From: Maratus speciosus
Lineage: Eukaryota; Arthropoda; Arachnida; Araneae; Salticidae
Direction of reading: 5' to 3'
NCBI GenBank assembly: GCA_963932465.1
Contig: OZ010800.1
Span: 97,421,307 to 97,485,306 of the forward strand
Length of the DNA stretch: 64,000 nt
Shown: positions 20,576 through 32,389 of the stretch, in pieces
How positions within the stretch are numbered: the stretch's first letter is position 1
Layout: every line of letters begins with the position of its first letter
Notes under the pieces: generated by a model
What the model saw: the letters and a program-made list of their open reading frames with translations, nothing else
Databases searched by the model: none
Told to the model about the DNA's origin: nothing
Position numbers and translations under genes: made by a program

Positions 20576-21870
20576 TTTAACACTTTACAACAAAATTGAA
20601 AAGTGTTTATGACTTCGGTTTGTCTGTTCGTCTGTCCGTCTCTCCGTGCTCTAACTCCCATAACTATACTCGGATTGCCCTGAAATTTTTGGCGTTACCA
20701 TGTTATCGACGTTTACCCATAGCACGTTCCCTATTTCAAATGAAATTCGTACCACGTTTAGCTCATTTAGAGGGACAGTCAAAAGTTTTCCGTTACATTA
20801 CCTATGGGAAAAAATCTTTTCGAATGATTTTTAATGATGTTACAGGATTTCAAACATAATAAAATCGATATGCATTTAGGAAGTGCAATAAAATAAGCAT
20901 TCTGTTGAATTGGCGGTGTAAAGAATAGTTATGGCGGGAATTGTTTGCGGCGTATTTTAATTATGTTAAATTATTTCAACTGTAATGAAATTGATATACG
21001 TCGCCGAGGTTTACTGTAACTTATTTCATGTATAACACGAAGTGCATAACATTTACAGAGATACACAAAAGGATTCAGATACTATATTGTATCCGAAGTA
21101 CTGTACAGTAGCTAAGATTGCTGGAAATGCATTTTTAATTATGTTATGCGCTTTATGTTTCACTATATTTATGTTTAGTATATGGTCCGTATAAATGTTA
21201 TAATTCATATACAGGACTACACAAAAGTATTCGTAATGGTTACTGGGTATGAGTGCAAATTGATTAAAGGTGGTTTTTAAATGAGTTATGCATTTTTACG
21301 CTGAACTTAATTTAGGTTACTAAGAAATGCCTGTAGAATATAGATAAAATGATATGCAGGACCGCGCAAATAATTGGATACATGGCCGTCTATGAATGAT
21401 AATTTCTGAAAATTTGACTTCATTAGTTTTAAGAGTGTTTTAGTTTGAAGTAACTTTTAGCTAAATACGAGCGTGTAATAAAGGTGCTAGGTTAACTACA
21501 GGGTCGTAGAAAAGTATTCAAGTATGTTTCTATCTATTAGTATAAATTGCTGAAAGGGAAATTTCAACCTGTTATGCGTTTTCTTGCTAAAGTAAATTTC
21601 CCCATTATTTAGTATATATTTCAAACTACAGATCAAATACAAGTCTATTCAAAAGAATCAGAATACATATTTGGCTATGGACAGTAAATGCTGAAATCAG
21701 GATTTCAAATGTTTTATGCGTTTTCTAAAACGTTTAATTAGTTATCTTACATACCTCATTTCCCTAAATAACGAAGTTTTGCTAAAGCATTCAGGAAATG
21801 TTGGAAAATGTTTCGTAATCTATGCTTAACGCATGATTTTCCTTTCTTGTTTATTTGAAATTCAATTTCT
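20576..21870. repeat. dispersed repeat family, copy A
   Basis: Starts TTAACACTTT, followed by a run of CTGT/CCGT units (20620-20650) and CTAACTCcCATAACTATACT. It is then built of diverged ~150-170 bp blocks. Each block has a CAGGACTACACAAAAGTATT-like motif (20 b consensus), a TAAATTGCTGAAA motif and TGTTATGCGTTTTCTAAA. It ends near a GTTGGAAAATGTTTCGTAAT motif. Copies B (26577-28440) and C (25528-25727) share the order of these motifs. Old and non-coding. The frames at 20464 (-) and 20596 (+) lie across it and are not supported as genes. Confidence 0.65.
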
Positions 21871-23512
21871 ACCAGAACTTTTATCGAAAAGAAGTTTCTT
21901 ATTTTAATTAGAATTCATTTAAGAGATTGGTACAAATATAAAATTTCTTTTTATCTTCGAACTTTCAGAAGATATTTGATGGAAACTTTGAAGAAAAGAT
22001 ATTACGAATGGAACAATAGAACAATGTATGCATCTTACGAATTTCCTAGTTGCGGGGAAACTTTACGTACAGTAGACAGGTAGATTGACTATCAAAGCAT
22101 TTGGGAGCCCTTAAAAAAAAATGTTTAGACGTGGTTGGCAGCCACATAAGAAAAAAGAACAGTAATTTAACATACGTCAAGAGTGAAATTAAAAACAAAA
22201 ATATCTTACAAAAGTTTAACAATATAAAAAAGAAAAAAGTAAAAAAAAAAAGAAAAAATTCAATTAGATCCAAACAGTCCAAAAAGAAGAGGCGAAAAAA
22301 AAAATGTTACGAAGGCTGTAAAGTGTAAATTATGCTTTTGCTTCTGTTTAGGGATCTGTACTTAAAAAGTAAAAACGGATCCATTATAAGATCACTCCTG
22401 TTTCTGTCTGTCTGTCACAGCCATTTTACTCGTAAACTATGGAACGGGAAAAGCTCAAATGGGCTGAAGTGATAACGGCTATTATTCCACATAATTATAG
22501 ATTGTTAACCCTTCAGAAATGTATTTAGAAAAAAAATGTAGAGGATTAATTAAGTTACTTAAAATAAAACTATTTGTATATCGCGGGAAAGCGTTTAACG
22601 CCGAATTTAAAAATACACTTCTTTTAATTTCTAATATTTTCAAAGATAACGTCAAAAATGCACCTCCTATATTTCGAATCTACTGAAACTAAAATTATGG
22701 AGAAATTGGAGGAAGTGGAACTTATTGCAAACCTTGCAGGAATGCTACAGATATTACCCTAGATTAGATAGTTTTAAAGAAAATGGCATTTTCTGTTACG
22801 CAAAAATTTCAATTTGCGGGATTTCAGCGAAGAAGTATAGTAGTGCGGCAGAACCTTTCGTCGCAGAAATATAAAAGGATTGTTGAAATTCATTTTCGAA
22901 AAAATTGTCTGTAATTAGCAGAGATATTTTCCCTTAAAGACACGGACGTTTTGGACATACATAAAGACTTGGGCGGCGTACTCTATGCATCATCGGCTTT
23001 TAAAGACAATTTTCAATGATATATTTGTGTAACGTAATGCAAACTAGTAGTATAGAAGCAATAAACGCCAAACTGTTAAAAACAGTCTAATTTAATTAGA
23101 ATTAATCACATAATTACTATGGGGTTCGCGACTAGTTTCAATTGAGTGGTTCTCTCAATACGGCACCCGTGTCTTTGAAGGTTAATTAAAACCTATCTGG
23201 AGAACGCGGCACGGACCCTAGCGTTGCAACTTTGCTCCCACCATTCGAAACGCAGATAGAATAATGCCAAGTTTAAACTTTGAAAAAGAGTTTTGTTTTA
23301 GGTATACTGTTAAAATAAAGTTTATTACTACACTGAATTTTTGTTTATTAAATGCCAAATTAAGTTTAAACATGCACTACTTTTATCGTCGCACCGAATT
23401 ACGTTCATCATAAACAGATTAGGATAAGACTTAGAAAAAGATGTATACAGAATAGCACCATTTGACACAATTTAAGCATCATATCTTTCTGAAATTTCAT
23501 GATATATCCATT
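21871..23512. other. non-coding stretch with one dispersed motif
   Basis: At 22350-22460 a block with CTGTTTCTGTCTGTCTGTCA, then ACTATGGAACGGGAAAAGCT, resembles widespread arthropod repeat sequence. The rest shows no gene. The Lys-rich frame at 22101-22328 reflects A runs. Confidence 0.45.
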
Positions 23513-23514
23513 TA

Positions 23515-25084
23515 AGGGAGAGTAGCCATATCTGGACCGCCGCTTTTATTGGACAGTTGCCAATCTGCCATTAATTACAGGAAGAGACTCCATCTACCGC
23601 TGAAATCCTACTCATCAGAATGATGTCATTTATGATTAGAAGAAGCACCCGCCTACCAGGTGCTGTTTTCAGGCAATTTTAAATACATATATAAATGTTT
23701 CATATACATATATAAATTCATCTGTTTATTGCGCATATTTTTCACGCGGATTTGTTTGATTTCGTTTTTGTTCTTAGTCTTGAGATTATCTGTTTTAAAA
23801 AATGGCTCGGTTGCCTTAATTGGGACAATTTAAGTTGCTTAAATTGGACCAAATATCCCATCATAAATTTAAAAAGTAATAAATTTCGAAGGCGGTACGA
23901 TTTGTACACTATTTTTTTTATTTATAATGAATTACTATCTCCATGCAAGTTTTAATTTCTTTTGTATATCTGGATCAATTTCTTTATACAGTTAATGCCT
24001 ATATAAACAAAACTATTTTTACATGTTTATGGAATAAATTTTGTTTACAATTTCTTTTATCTTGTATGTATTTATATTTATTTTCTTTGAATTCTTTATT
24101 CCTACGGCGTATTTGGTTTACAGAGTTGAGTTCAAACTTTTTCCACCTGGATGATATTTGCGATTCCGTGAGGAGAGATGGGGTGGGGCAGACTTATTAC
24201 AGTTCTGGAGGGTGGAATTACACTTTTTTTGCCATTCAAACGCATAAAATCTCAAACCTTCCGGTGTGAGTGGTTATTTCACGGCTCCGGAGGGTGGAAG
24301 AGGGGGGGGGGCACCTGAATTCAACACTGTTTGAATATATGTTTGCGTTTGATTAATCGTAGGGTATTTTTTTTTCAATAGAGCATATTTAAATATGAAT
24401 AATAATAATAATATAATGTTGAAAAAGACACAGACAAAATGTTTGGAAGAAAAACACCCATGACAGCAAAAGCTGTCAAAGGTATAGGAAACGCAAATGA
24501 GAGTGTAAGCTGTGAAGAAATTGACCTACAAGAAGATTGCAGCTACAAATCCTCCCCCCCTCCCCCCCTCCCCACCACCACCAATAAAAGAAAAAGCCAA
24601 AAAATCATTAGAAATGCTATCTCCCTTGCTATATTCAGTTAAATCAAAGTACAGAGGGAGACAAAAAACAGTTGTGTTAACATCTTCGCCATATAAAGTA
24701 AACCTTGAAATGAAAAAAAAAATAATAATATAAAAAACGACAAAAAAGAATTTATTTTGTTTCATTGTTTCATTGATGCCAAACTTTGCTTTTAATAAAA
24801 TTATTTATATTTTCTAGTCATTAAAACAACCTGATGTTGTTTGGTCCAATTTAGGAGACTGGGGGTCCAACTTAGGCAACCAGTTGCTGAATTTGGAACA
24901 CTTTTGACAAATTTTTCAAATTAAAATAAAATTTAAGATTTTCAAAAAGAAATTGATCTAAAGATTTATTTAGTTAGTAGCTAAATAGATTGACCCCGTG
25001 TAGTGATGTTTTGCAGATATTCCAAAAATTAAGTGAGTTACACCTGAAAATAAGTGAAGTGCTTCAATTTCGGCTACTCTCCCC
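23515..25084 (+). mobile_element. pogo-like Tc1/mariner element, internally deleted
   Basis: The ends are inverted: AGGGAGAGTAGCC at 23515 and, inverted, GGGGAGAGTAGCC ending at 25084. Both are flanked by TA (23513-23514 and 25085-25086), the target of the Tc1/mariner superfamily. A second pair of inverted segments lies further in: about 23808-23853 matches inverted 24838-24885, sharing GGTTGCCT and AATTGGACCAAA. With 1570 bp and only a C-terminal transposase-like tail, it is probably a deletion derivative. Confidence 0.6.
24439..24735 (+). pseudogene. C-terminal tail of a pogo-like transposase
   Basis: Two overlapping frames. The reading SLEMLSPLLYSVKSKYRGRQ, then KTVVLTSSPYKVNLEMKKK, resembles the tail of pogo/Tigger-type DDE transposases, where a vLTSsPyknxLE motif follows the catalytic domain. 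A Pro-rich stretch precedes it, coded by C runs at 24552-24580. No DDE motif was found upstream, so the catalytic part is missing. Recognition from memory; moderate confidence. Confidence 0.4.
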
Positions 25085-25527
25085 TATACTTTTCTAGTAT
25101 ATGCAGCTATACCCAACCCTACGGTGTAAAGTTTTTTACAAAGCGTTATTATTCTGTTAGCAACGACTTTTTTTTTTGTAATAATACAGTTACTAATAAT
25201 TATATTTATTGAATGGAACCCTCTGTGTGTGAGTAATACTCGCATTTGACTGTTTATCTTTTTATAAACTTTCTGGTACAAATATATACAGAGGTTGGAA
25301 TTTATGTTTTTTCGCATATCCGAATGATTCATTCGGTAGAACCATCGTTCATTCTGACCATTACTAGGTTGAGACAGGGACACACAGAGGAATGACATTT
25401 ATTAAATAAAACGTTTTATTTACATGGCACATATTTATAAATAATGTTTTACCCGTTATACAAACGTAACACATATTATTGACGTATTGTAGCATTATAT
25501 TTTATTTTTATACCTATTGGGTCATTA

Positions 25528-25727
25528 TTTTTGAAGCGGGGACAGGAATTTTGCCGTTTAGAGAAAATGACCTAAGTACTGAAATTGGGTTTTTAAATGT
25601 ATTACGCGTTTTCTAAATTGTTTACCTAGATACAATCTTTTGGTTTATAAAACGGTAAAGATTGGTTACTGAATTCGTTGGAAAGTGTTTCATCATGTAT
25701 GTTTAAAGTATAATATTTCGTTTTTTG
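25528..25727. repeat. dispersed repeat family, copy C (3' part)
   Basis: Carries CTGAAATTGGG, TTACGCGTTTTCTAAATTGTT and GTTGGAAAGTGTTTCAT in the same order as the ends of copies A and B. It is interrupted on the right by the TTAA-flanked MITE. Confidence 0.55.
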
Positions 25728-25731
25728 TTAA

Positions 25732-26461
25732 GGGGGTAGGATACCTTTGAACACATCGAAAAAGTAAAAATTATTACTATGTTCCAAGCTTCAAAACTTG
25801 TGTAATAAGTCAAAAATAAAAATCAAACTTCATGTAAATATAAAGCTCATATTTAAATTTATATTTAAAAATCTATATATACTTGTAAATTCATAAATAA
25901 ATATTGAAACGATAAGTTTAAAAATATATTATAATAAGAGAAAAAAATATTGCGCGCATGATAAAATCTAAAAATATACACATAAAGAGTAAATTTTGGT
26001 GAAAATAAATACATAATAGAGTTACATTTATACTAAAACCAGAATATTTGTAAAAAATATTGACTAAATTAAAAAAATAACAAAAAATTGAAATTTTTCA
26101 CATTTTGAAAAATATTTTCAAAGTACAAACTCAGAAAAAAATAAAATTTTACATTTTTCTGATTTTAAGTTGTAGATAATACAGAAATGAATATGTAGTA
26201 AAAATTTCTTTTGATTGCCATGCATAGATTTTTAGTAACACTGCGCGCAGTATCAAAATTCATCGTTTTGAATAAACGCAACGCAAAGTTTAATTATCCC
26301 ATGAAGTCTTAATATGTAGTCATAAAAAAATTGCCATAATTAGTAAACTAATGGGAATTTTTTAATGTGGTTTTTGCATATTGTTCAGGAATGATTACAG
26401 AATCAAAATATGCATTAAAAATTTTTCGAAAATTTTGATGGTTTAAAGGTATCGAACCCCC
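25732..26461. mobile_element. 730 bp MITE with TTAA target duplication
   Basis: The left end reads GGGGGTAGGATACCTTTGAAC. The inverted right end reads GGGGGTTCGATACCTTTAAA. Both are flanked by TTAA (25728-25731, 26462-26465). The interior is AT-rich and non-coding. TTAA duplications are typical of piggyBac and Kolobok transposons; the termini do not decide which. Copy B of the host repeat has a single TTAA at the matching place (GTTCTTGTTAAACTTTC, about 28400), an apparent empty site. Confidence 0.7.
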
Positions 26462-26700
26462 TTAATCATAAAAAAAACAATTTATCACCAGATGATTCAT
26501 AAAAATTATAACCTGTGAAAATATTATATTTATTTAAAAGCAACTACATCAATTTCAGAATTAAAAAAAATAATTTTTAACACTTTGAACATTGTTCAAA
26601 AGTATTTACGAATTCTGTTTGTCTCTCCGTCTATCTGTCTGTTTATCTGTCCGTGTTCTAACTCACGCATATATTGTCCGATTGCCATGAAACGGTTATA

Positions 26701-27669
26701 CACAGCCTGTTCGCACATTATTTAAACGATGTATATTGTGTTCACAAAACTAAATTACATAAAATACTTGTGTTTTAAATGTTCTATTTGACGGCCCTAA
26801 TTCTGAGCTATCTTTCGACACCGCAATTCCCATGATAGTAATGCCTTTTGAATTGTCAGAAGAGGTATTCTATCCCATTCCTCCTAAACAGCTTTCCAGA
26901 GGGTAAAGGTTGTGGGACGACGCTTGTATAATGCAGATTTTAAAAGTCCGAAAACACAAAAATCAATAGATGATACATCGGGAGATTTAGTAGGGATATC
27001 AGTGAAGGGTATGGCCTTGATACCGGTTTTTTGTTCCATTTCTTTTAGGAAATTTACAGTGGATATTTATGTGTGACTGCTAGCTTTGCCGTGATGGAGT
27101 TTCACAGATTGACGGCACTGTGGGTAAAGCGATGGTATTTCATTCTGAAAAATTGGCGATAATCTATGTTCCTGACAGTATTTGGAGTTAATCTTGACAT
27201 TTTTTCCCACTCTCTTTATGTTTAACTTGCAATTATATGAAAAACCATCAACAATCATGAATCCCTTAGAAAACCTTTCTTTCGATTCTTTGAATCATGT
27301 ACTTAAATTTTTTTCTCCCCTTTTTATGATAATACATGGCTCGTTTTTTGCTGCAATCATTTAAATACAGCCATGATTCATCAATTGTGACAATGTTTGC
27401 TGACTATGGTTTCCATTTTTGCTCATTATCATCGTTTTTAGATAATGGAATATGAATATTTCTCTTCGGAAAGAGCGTAAATATAGCCTTCGAACCACTG
27501 CTTTGTTAAAATATTGTTTTGCCATTTTAAATGAAAACAAAAATCTCAAACCGCAGATGATAATTTTGACTTATAAAATCATAGTACAATTGCAATTATT
27601 TATTTTGCAGAAAACTATTTTTTATTACCGCTAACCAAAATCGTCTAAAAAATGTGCGAACAGCCATTG
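26701..27669 (-). mobile_element. 969 bp mariner element with TA target duplication
   Basis: The left end CACAGCCTGTTCGCACATTA and the inverted right end CAATGGCTGTTCGCACATTT form ~30 bp imperfect inverted repeats, extending to an ACGAT motif. TA flanks both (26699-26700, 27670-27671). It is shorter than a typical ~1.3 kb mariner, so the 5' part of the gene has been lost. It sits inside copy B of the dispersed repeat and is therefore younger than it. Confidence 0.8.
26745..27545 (-). pseudogene. mariner transposase relic (N-terminus missing)
   Basis: Minus-strand pieces in order. TIDESWLYLNDCSKKRAMYY has the first catalytic Asp. FSKGFMIVDGFSYNCKLNIK and VGKNVKINSKYCQEHRLSPI follow. KLHHGKASSHT has Gly where the second Asp should be. 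TKSPDVSSIDFCVFGLLKSA has the third Asp. LLSWELRCRKIAQN and GRQIEHLKH form the C-terminus. There are stops and at least one frameshift (near 27290). It belongs to a different mariner subfamily from the relic at 25-727. Confidence 0.85.
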
Positions 27670-28440
27670 TATCTTACTGGATATCACTATGGCATTTCGG
27701 TATTGAAAATTGTAGCATTTACAATTCATTTACAAGGACACTCTAAATAATTCCGTTTAATTACGGTCTATGGGGGAAAAAACGTTTGCGGTGTATTTTA
27801 ATGATATTACATTATTTTAAACATATTTAAATTGATATTTATCATTGAAGTGTACTATAAGGTTTTTCCTATACAGCATGGTTTGTATAGAATTTACTGT
27901 TCATTTACAAGGATACACAAAAGAATTTAGCTACATTAGAAAATGAATAATATTTAAATTGTCTCATCGTTCGTATAATAATTGCTGGAATTGCGTTTTC
28001 AGTTGTGGTATGCGTTTATAAATTTATTTCTTTTTAAGATATTACTTGGTGTGTATAAATTCGGCAGATCATAAACAGGACTGCAAAAAGTTTTCAACAA
28101 CATGCGTTTATTGGCGGAAATTGCTGAATGGAAATTTTCAACTGTGCTTTGCGTTTAAATGAACTAACATTTTCTATACTATGTAGTATATGTATATATC
28201 ACTACATTATATACAGGGCTGCACAAGAAATATATATTTTTCCGATTACTCATGGTAATAGCAGAAATGGGATTTTAAAATGCAATATGCTTTTTTTCCA
28301 AATTGTTCATTTAAACATCATATTTCACCACACTGCGTTTTGTTATTATCTAAAAGTGTTGGAAAGTGTTACATAAAATATACCGTACGCTGGATTTTTC
28401 GTTCTTGTTAAACTTTCTAGTCATTTGTGAAAAATCGATT

Positions 28441-29786
28441 TGTGTAATTGAATTTTAAGAAATACGCATTAAAGAGCCCTATTTTTTTTTTAAATGTTTT
28501 TTAAAAATTCACACTTGGATAATCATTTTACTGTGCTTCAGTGCAGAATGTTTGCTTAGTTGTAATATAATGCATAGAATTTATGTGTCATTACCAAGCT
28601 TCTTTTATGATTACTCGTCTTATAAAGTCATTTCGAAGAAATATCTTTGAAAGGAACATCAAACATAACTCAATATTATATAAACTTCATTTTTCGTTTG
28701 TTTCCAAAGCTAATAATTCAAAAGACTTTTTGAAGAAATATTACTTGAGTTTGTTAGGGCAATTCAATTCGTAACTGATTTCGAAAAAGTATTCTGTTAT
28801 TTGATTTAACATTATTTACGTTTATTTTTTTATTTCATAGTTTTATTTTTAGAAATTTCTTATTATTATATCGAAATCGTTTATATATCTTTTATGTGTT
28901 CTTTTATTCGTTTATTGACATTAAATGAGACGGAAGGGGAAATTTTTAAAATTTCTTTTCAGAAAGTGTATTGGAAATTTAAAAGTAAATATGAAAAGAT
29001 TAGATTTTACAATAATAAGCATCGTGTTATTATTTTTCTGTTTAGATGTTTCATTGTATCTTTTCTATTTCGCTGCAATAGGAAGATAAATATTTTGTAA
29101 AAAGAGACTGGAATGTTATATTTTGAAACTTTTTAAATTACTTGTTAAAACAAAATTTTATGTTTCGACTTTTTTTTTGGGTGGTGGTGGTGGTGGTGGG
29201 GGGTAGGATTTTACCGTTTACATTCGACTACCTTTAACATTTTATTTCAAAAACGCACTGAAATGCATTAAAGTAGATGGAAGAAACTTAATAAAACGTA
29301 TTTTAAATAATCACCAAAATTCAAAATGCATTTTAATCATTTAATGCAGAATAAGGTTTGTTGAGCCAAAGGTGGGCAAAAATTGTGACGCGTCTTAAAT
29401 ATTTATGTGTTTGCTTTTCAGTCCTTGTCAGCAAACGGCGTCAGTATTGTCCTTATGCTATTTTATTACCCTATTTTTGTCTGGTCATTTGTGAGAACCT
29501 GCTCTTACATTGTTTACACGTGTCTAATATTATTAATATTATATCAAAATACACTCGATATTCTTGTTCCTTATTTTTTTACAAACATATTGATACCTAG
29601 AAACCTATATTTATTTATTTATACACACATTATAATAATTATTTACTTAAATATACCACTGTTATTGGGAGTAGTATTTTTTTTAATTAAATTATTTTAT
29701 TATTTAATAAATGATTAGCTTTCAACAATTAAATAATTATTTTTGTGTCTGATTGGATAGTGCTAGTTATCCAATTATTTAAAATT
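28441..29786. other. AT-rich stretch without a recognisable gene
   Basis: Contains a T run followed by (GGT)n and a G run (29171-29207). Frames at 28583, 28894 and 29358-29718 are AT-rich without known motifs; the last encodes a hydrophobic low-complexity string. Confidence 0.5.
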
Positions 29787-29864
29787 AATTACCAAGCCTT
29801 GTTGTATAGTTTTCTTTGCAACATCAATCAGACTCAAAAATAATTATCAAGCTTTATTGTATAG
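29787..29864. repeat. short tandem copy that preserves the hAT empty site
   Basis: 29787-29836 (AATTACCAAGCCTTGTTGTATAG..., then TTTTCTTTGCAAC) is repeated from 29842 (AATTATCAAGCTTTATTGTATAG) and continues after the hAT element at 32390 (TTTTATTTACAAC). The first copy has a single TTGTATAG, showing the target before insertion. Confidence 0.8.
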
Positions 29865-32381
29865 TAGGGTGGGTCGAAAAAACCAAACTTTTTATAATTG
29901 AAATGTAATAGCGCGAAAAAGTTGCCTTTTGTAATACAGAATAAATTTCTAAAATATTACATCGATCGGTTAATATCTTTTACCGCCGCAAGGGTGCCAA
30001 ATTTTCAAAAAATCGCAAAAAACATGTTTTTTTATCATTTTTTTTTAATTATCCAAACATAGCAATACAATTTTTAATAGAACACAATAGCTACATGAAG
30101 ATATGAGAAAAGTCCCGGTAAATGTTCATTATGATGAAATCATATCTTTATTTGCCGCAAAAAGACCATATTTTTTGTAAAAACTTCAAAAATTTCAATT
30201 TTTCATTTTTTTTTCTAAATTTTTATAATTTCTATAATATGTCTAGAAATAAATAATTTTACTTTATATCTATTAATATATCATAATTTTTTATAACTAT
30301 TTGTAATAGACTTGAAAATAAAGTTAATCATTCATTTTTCTTGACGATCGCTTCATCTACTGATGTTTTACTTCATAACAGCCAATTCATGCCACAAAAA
30401 TTATATAAAATGAGCAAAATGTTTTAGTATTTTATTAAATAAAATATAGAGATGTTTAACCGAAACGGGTTAAATAAACTTAAAATGAAGAAGAATTTAA
30501 TGTAAATGAATTTTATAATATAACTTGCTTTCAGATGAAGCCATTATTTCTCGAGAGGCCAAAACTGATCAGATGTGATCCTCCCTCTGTTCTAGTAAAC
30601 AAACTTTATCAGTGCTTCAATGAATAATTTCACGCATCTTTCTAGTGACTGAGTGGGACAAGGAAAGTTATAATAGCTGGTATCTTTAATCGAACATTTT
30701 AAACTCACCAGCGTTTTTAGTCGATAAAGAAACCATAACAGGTGGTTCCGTTAGTTTTCAGTTTTGTCAGTAGACTAAAGCCATACACTTTTAAGCTTCA
30801 GTGTTGAAGTCTGCTATGATAAAGTGACGGATGGCACTATTCCAGTCCACAGAACTTCGTGCTTTTGCAATTTTCTTCATGGCTGGGGCCCTGATGTTCT
30901 CCTCTCCATATGCTATCATTCCAAAGAGGCTATTTGTATGATTTACGAAATAGACATTTCATGAAAATACAGGAACTATAATCTCTCGTTGATTATCTGT
31001 CAAGTAACGTAAGTTACTAACTATAGTGCACAGATTCTGAAAAACATGCGTGATTCATTTTAATTGTGAACCAACTGATGCAGTACATTTTCAGGATGTA
31101 CTCAAAGAGTATGACAAGTTAAGAAGAGGGTTTCTTTGTTCCAACTTAGAGTCTCAAAATTCGAATAGCAGTAATAATCCACCTTGCGTGAAATATTTGT
31201 CCAGGGACTCAGCAAAAAAGGTCAATTGTATACACGCGTGTTGAAAGAGAGTGCAATATTTCAGACATATACTTCTGGTCAGTTGACAAATCATCTTTAT
31301 CAACAGCTAGGTGATCAGATTAAATTGGCTTAAATTTTGCAATTTGTAATAATTCGCAAATCGCAAGAGATCAACCAATTGGGCCAAAATATGATAGAGA
31401 ACCTGTTTTTTGTCATCAAGATGTTTGAAAAGATGTCTCAGTGGAAGCTCATTGAAGTGAGGTCAAGGAAGCCAATAAAGTGGTTTTTTAAAAGTTGTTT
31501 TCAACTAATCCTACTATAACACCACATTTGCTTCCTGTTTTGAAGACAGTTCCGCGAAATTCAACTGCAATTATTATTCCAGTCGGGATTTCATTTTTCT
31601 TCAAAAAATATATAATGTCAATGCATATAGAAGTCGCCTTGCCAGACGATGGGGCCAAATGACGAAAATAATTCAGACCTGGTTCTAGTACAAAGAGATA
31701 TGTTCCTCCTTGACTTCGCAAAGATGAAACTTTGCCACCTCTTTAACCTGGCAGATATTTCTATCTTTAGGGCCATCAAAGTATAGAGTAAAAGTAGTAC
31801 ATTACAAAAAAAAAAAAAAAAAAAAAAACGAACAAAGTGAAACGTGGCCCTCTAGCAGCGAGAAATAAATTTTACGTGCAGACTGCTGCACGTGTTTCTA
31901 TCATTGAGCAATTTTTTTTATAGAATTACAGTGATCATGGTTAACAACGTGCATGAAATTAACAACATAAAATGCCTTTCCCAGCCTATTAGAAATGTAA
32001 AAAATCTGAAAACATTACAAAAGTTATGAAAATTGAAAAAATGAAAAACTTTAATTTTAAACATTTTTTAGAAATTTTGGCCCTGTTGTGGTGATAAAAG
32101 CAACGATGTCACAAAAATGAAATGTTAATGTTACATTACTAATATCTTGGCGTGGCTATTGCGTTCTATTAGAAATTGAATAAGTATGTTTGGATAATTA
32201 AAAAAAAAATGCTAAATGTATGTTTTTTGCGATTTTTTCGAAATTTTGACCCCTTGCGGTGGTAAAAGATGTTAACCAATCGGTGTAATATTTTACGTAT
32301 TTTATATTTTTTTACAAAAGGCAACTTTTCCGCGCTATTACGTTTCGATTATAAATATTTCGGTTTTTTCGACCCACCCTA
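29865..32381 (-). mobile_element. hAT-type DNA transposon, decayed (2517 bp)
   Basis: Both ends read TAGGGTGGGTCGAAAAAACC inward. The inverted repeats extend, with mismatches, for about 240 bp (29865-30107 and 32140-32381). An exact 8 bp duplication TTGTATAG flanks the element (29857-29864, 32382-32389). The hAT superfamily has 8 bp duplications of the form nTnnnnAn and ends starting YARNG; both fit here. A transposase relic lies on the minus strand. Confidence 0.85.
30540..31760 (-). pseudogene. hAT-like transposase relic
   Basis: Minus-strand pieces: FRGTVFKTGSKCGVIVGLVE (about 31560-31490), HFNELPLRHLFKHLDDKK (about 31460-31410), DDLSTDQKYMSEILHSL (about 31300-31250) and VPGQIFHARWIITAIRILRL (about 31215-31150). 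FEYILKMYCISWFTIK, NIRAPAMKKIAKAR and SSVDWNSAIRHFI follow to the left. The HFNELPLRHLF string is one I recognise from a large arthropod family of hAT-like proteins. Numerous stops and shifts. A 22-24 base A run at 31807 marks the upstream end of what I can read. Confidence 0.6.
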
Positions 32382-32389
32382 TTGTATAG

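Larger units (their letters stand above)
26577..28440. repeat. dispersed repeat family, copy B (split by mariner)
   Basis: Begins TTAACACTTTGAAC and has the CTGT-rich run (26618-26652) and CTAACTCACGCATATATTGT, matching copy A. After the mariner insertion the repeat continues with internal blocks carrying GGATACACAAAAGAATT, CAGGACTGCAAAAAG and CAGGGCTGCACAAGAA. It ends GTTGGAAAGTGTTACATAAA. Confidence 0.65.

Noticed and set aside
22101..22328. Lys-rich ORF
   Set aside because: It results from A-rich sequence; the antisense frame is equally open and Phe-rich.
29407..29718. Hydrophobic 103-codon frame as a membrane protein
   Set aside because: AT-rich low-complexity translation (Ile, Leu, Phe, Tyr) with no motif; expected from T-rich DNA.
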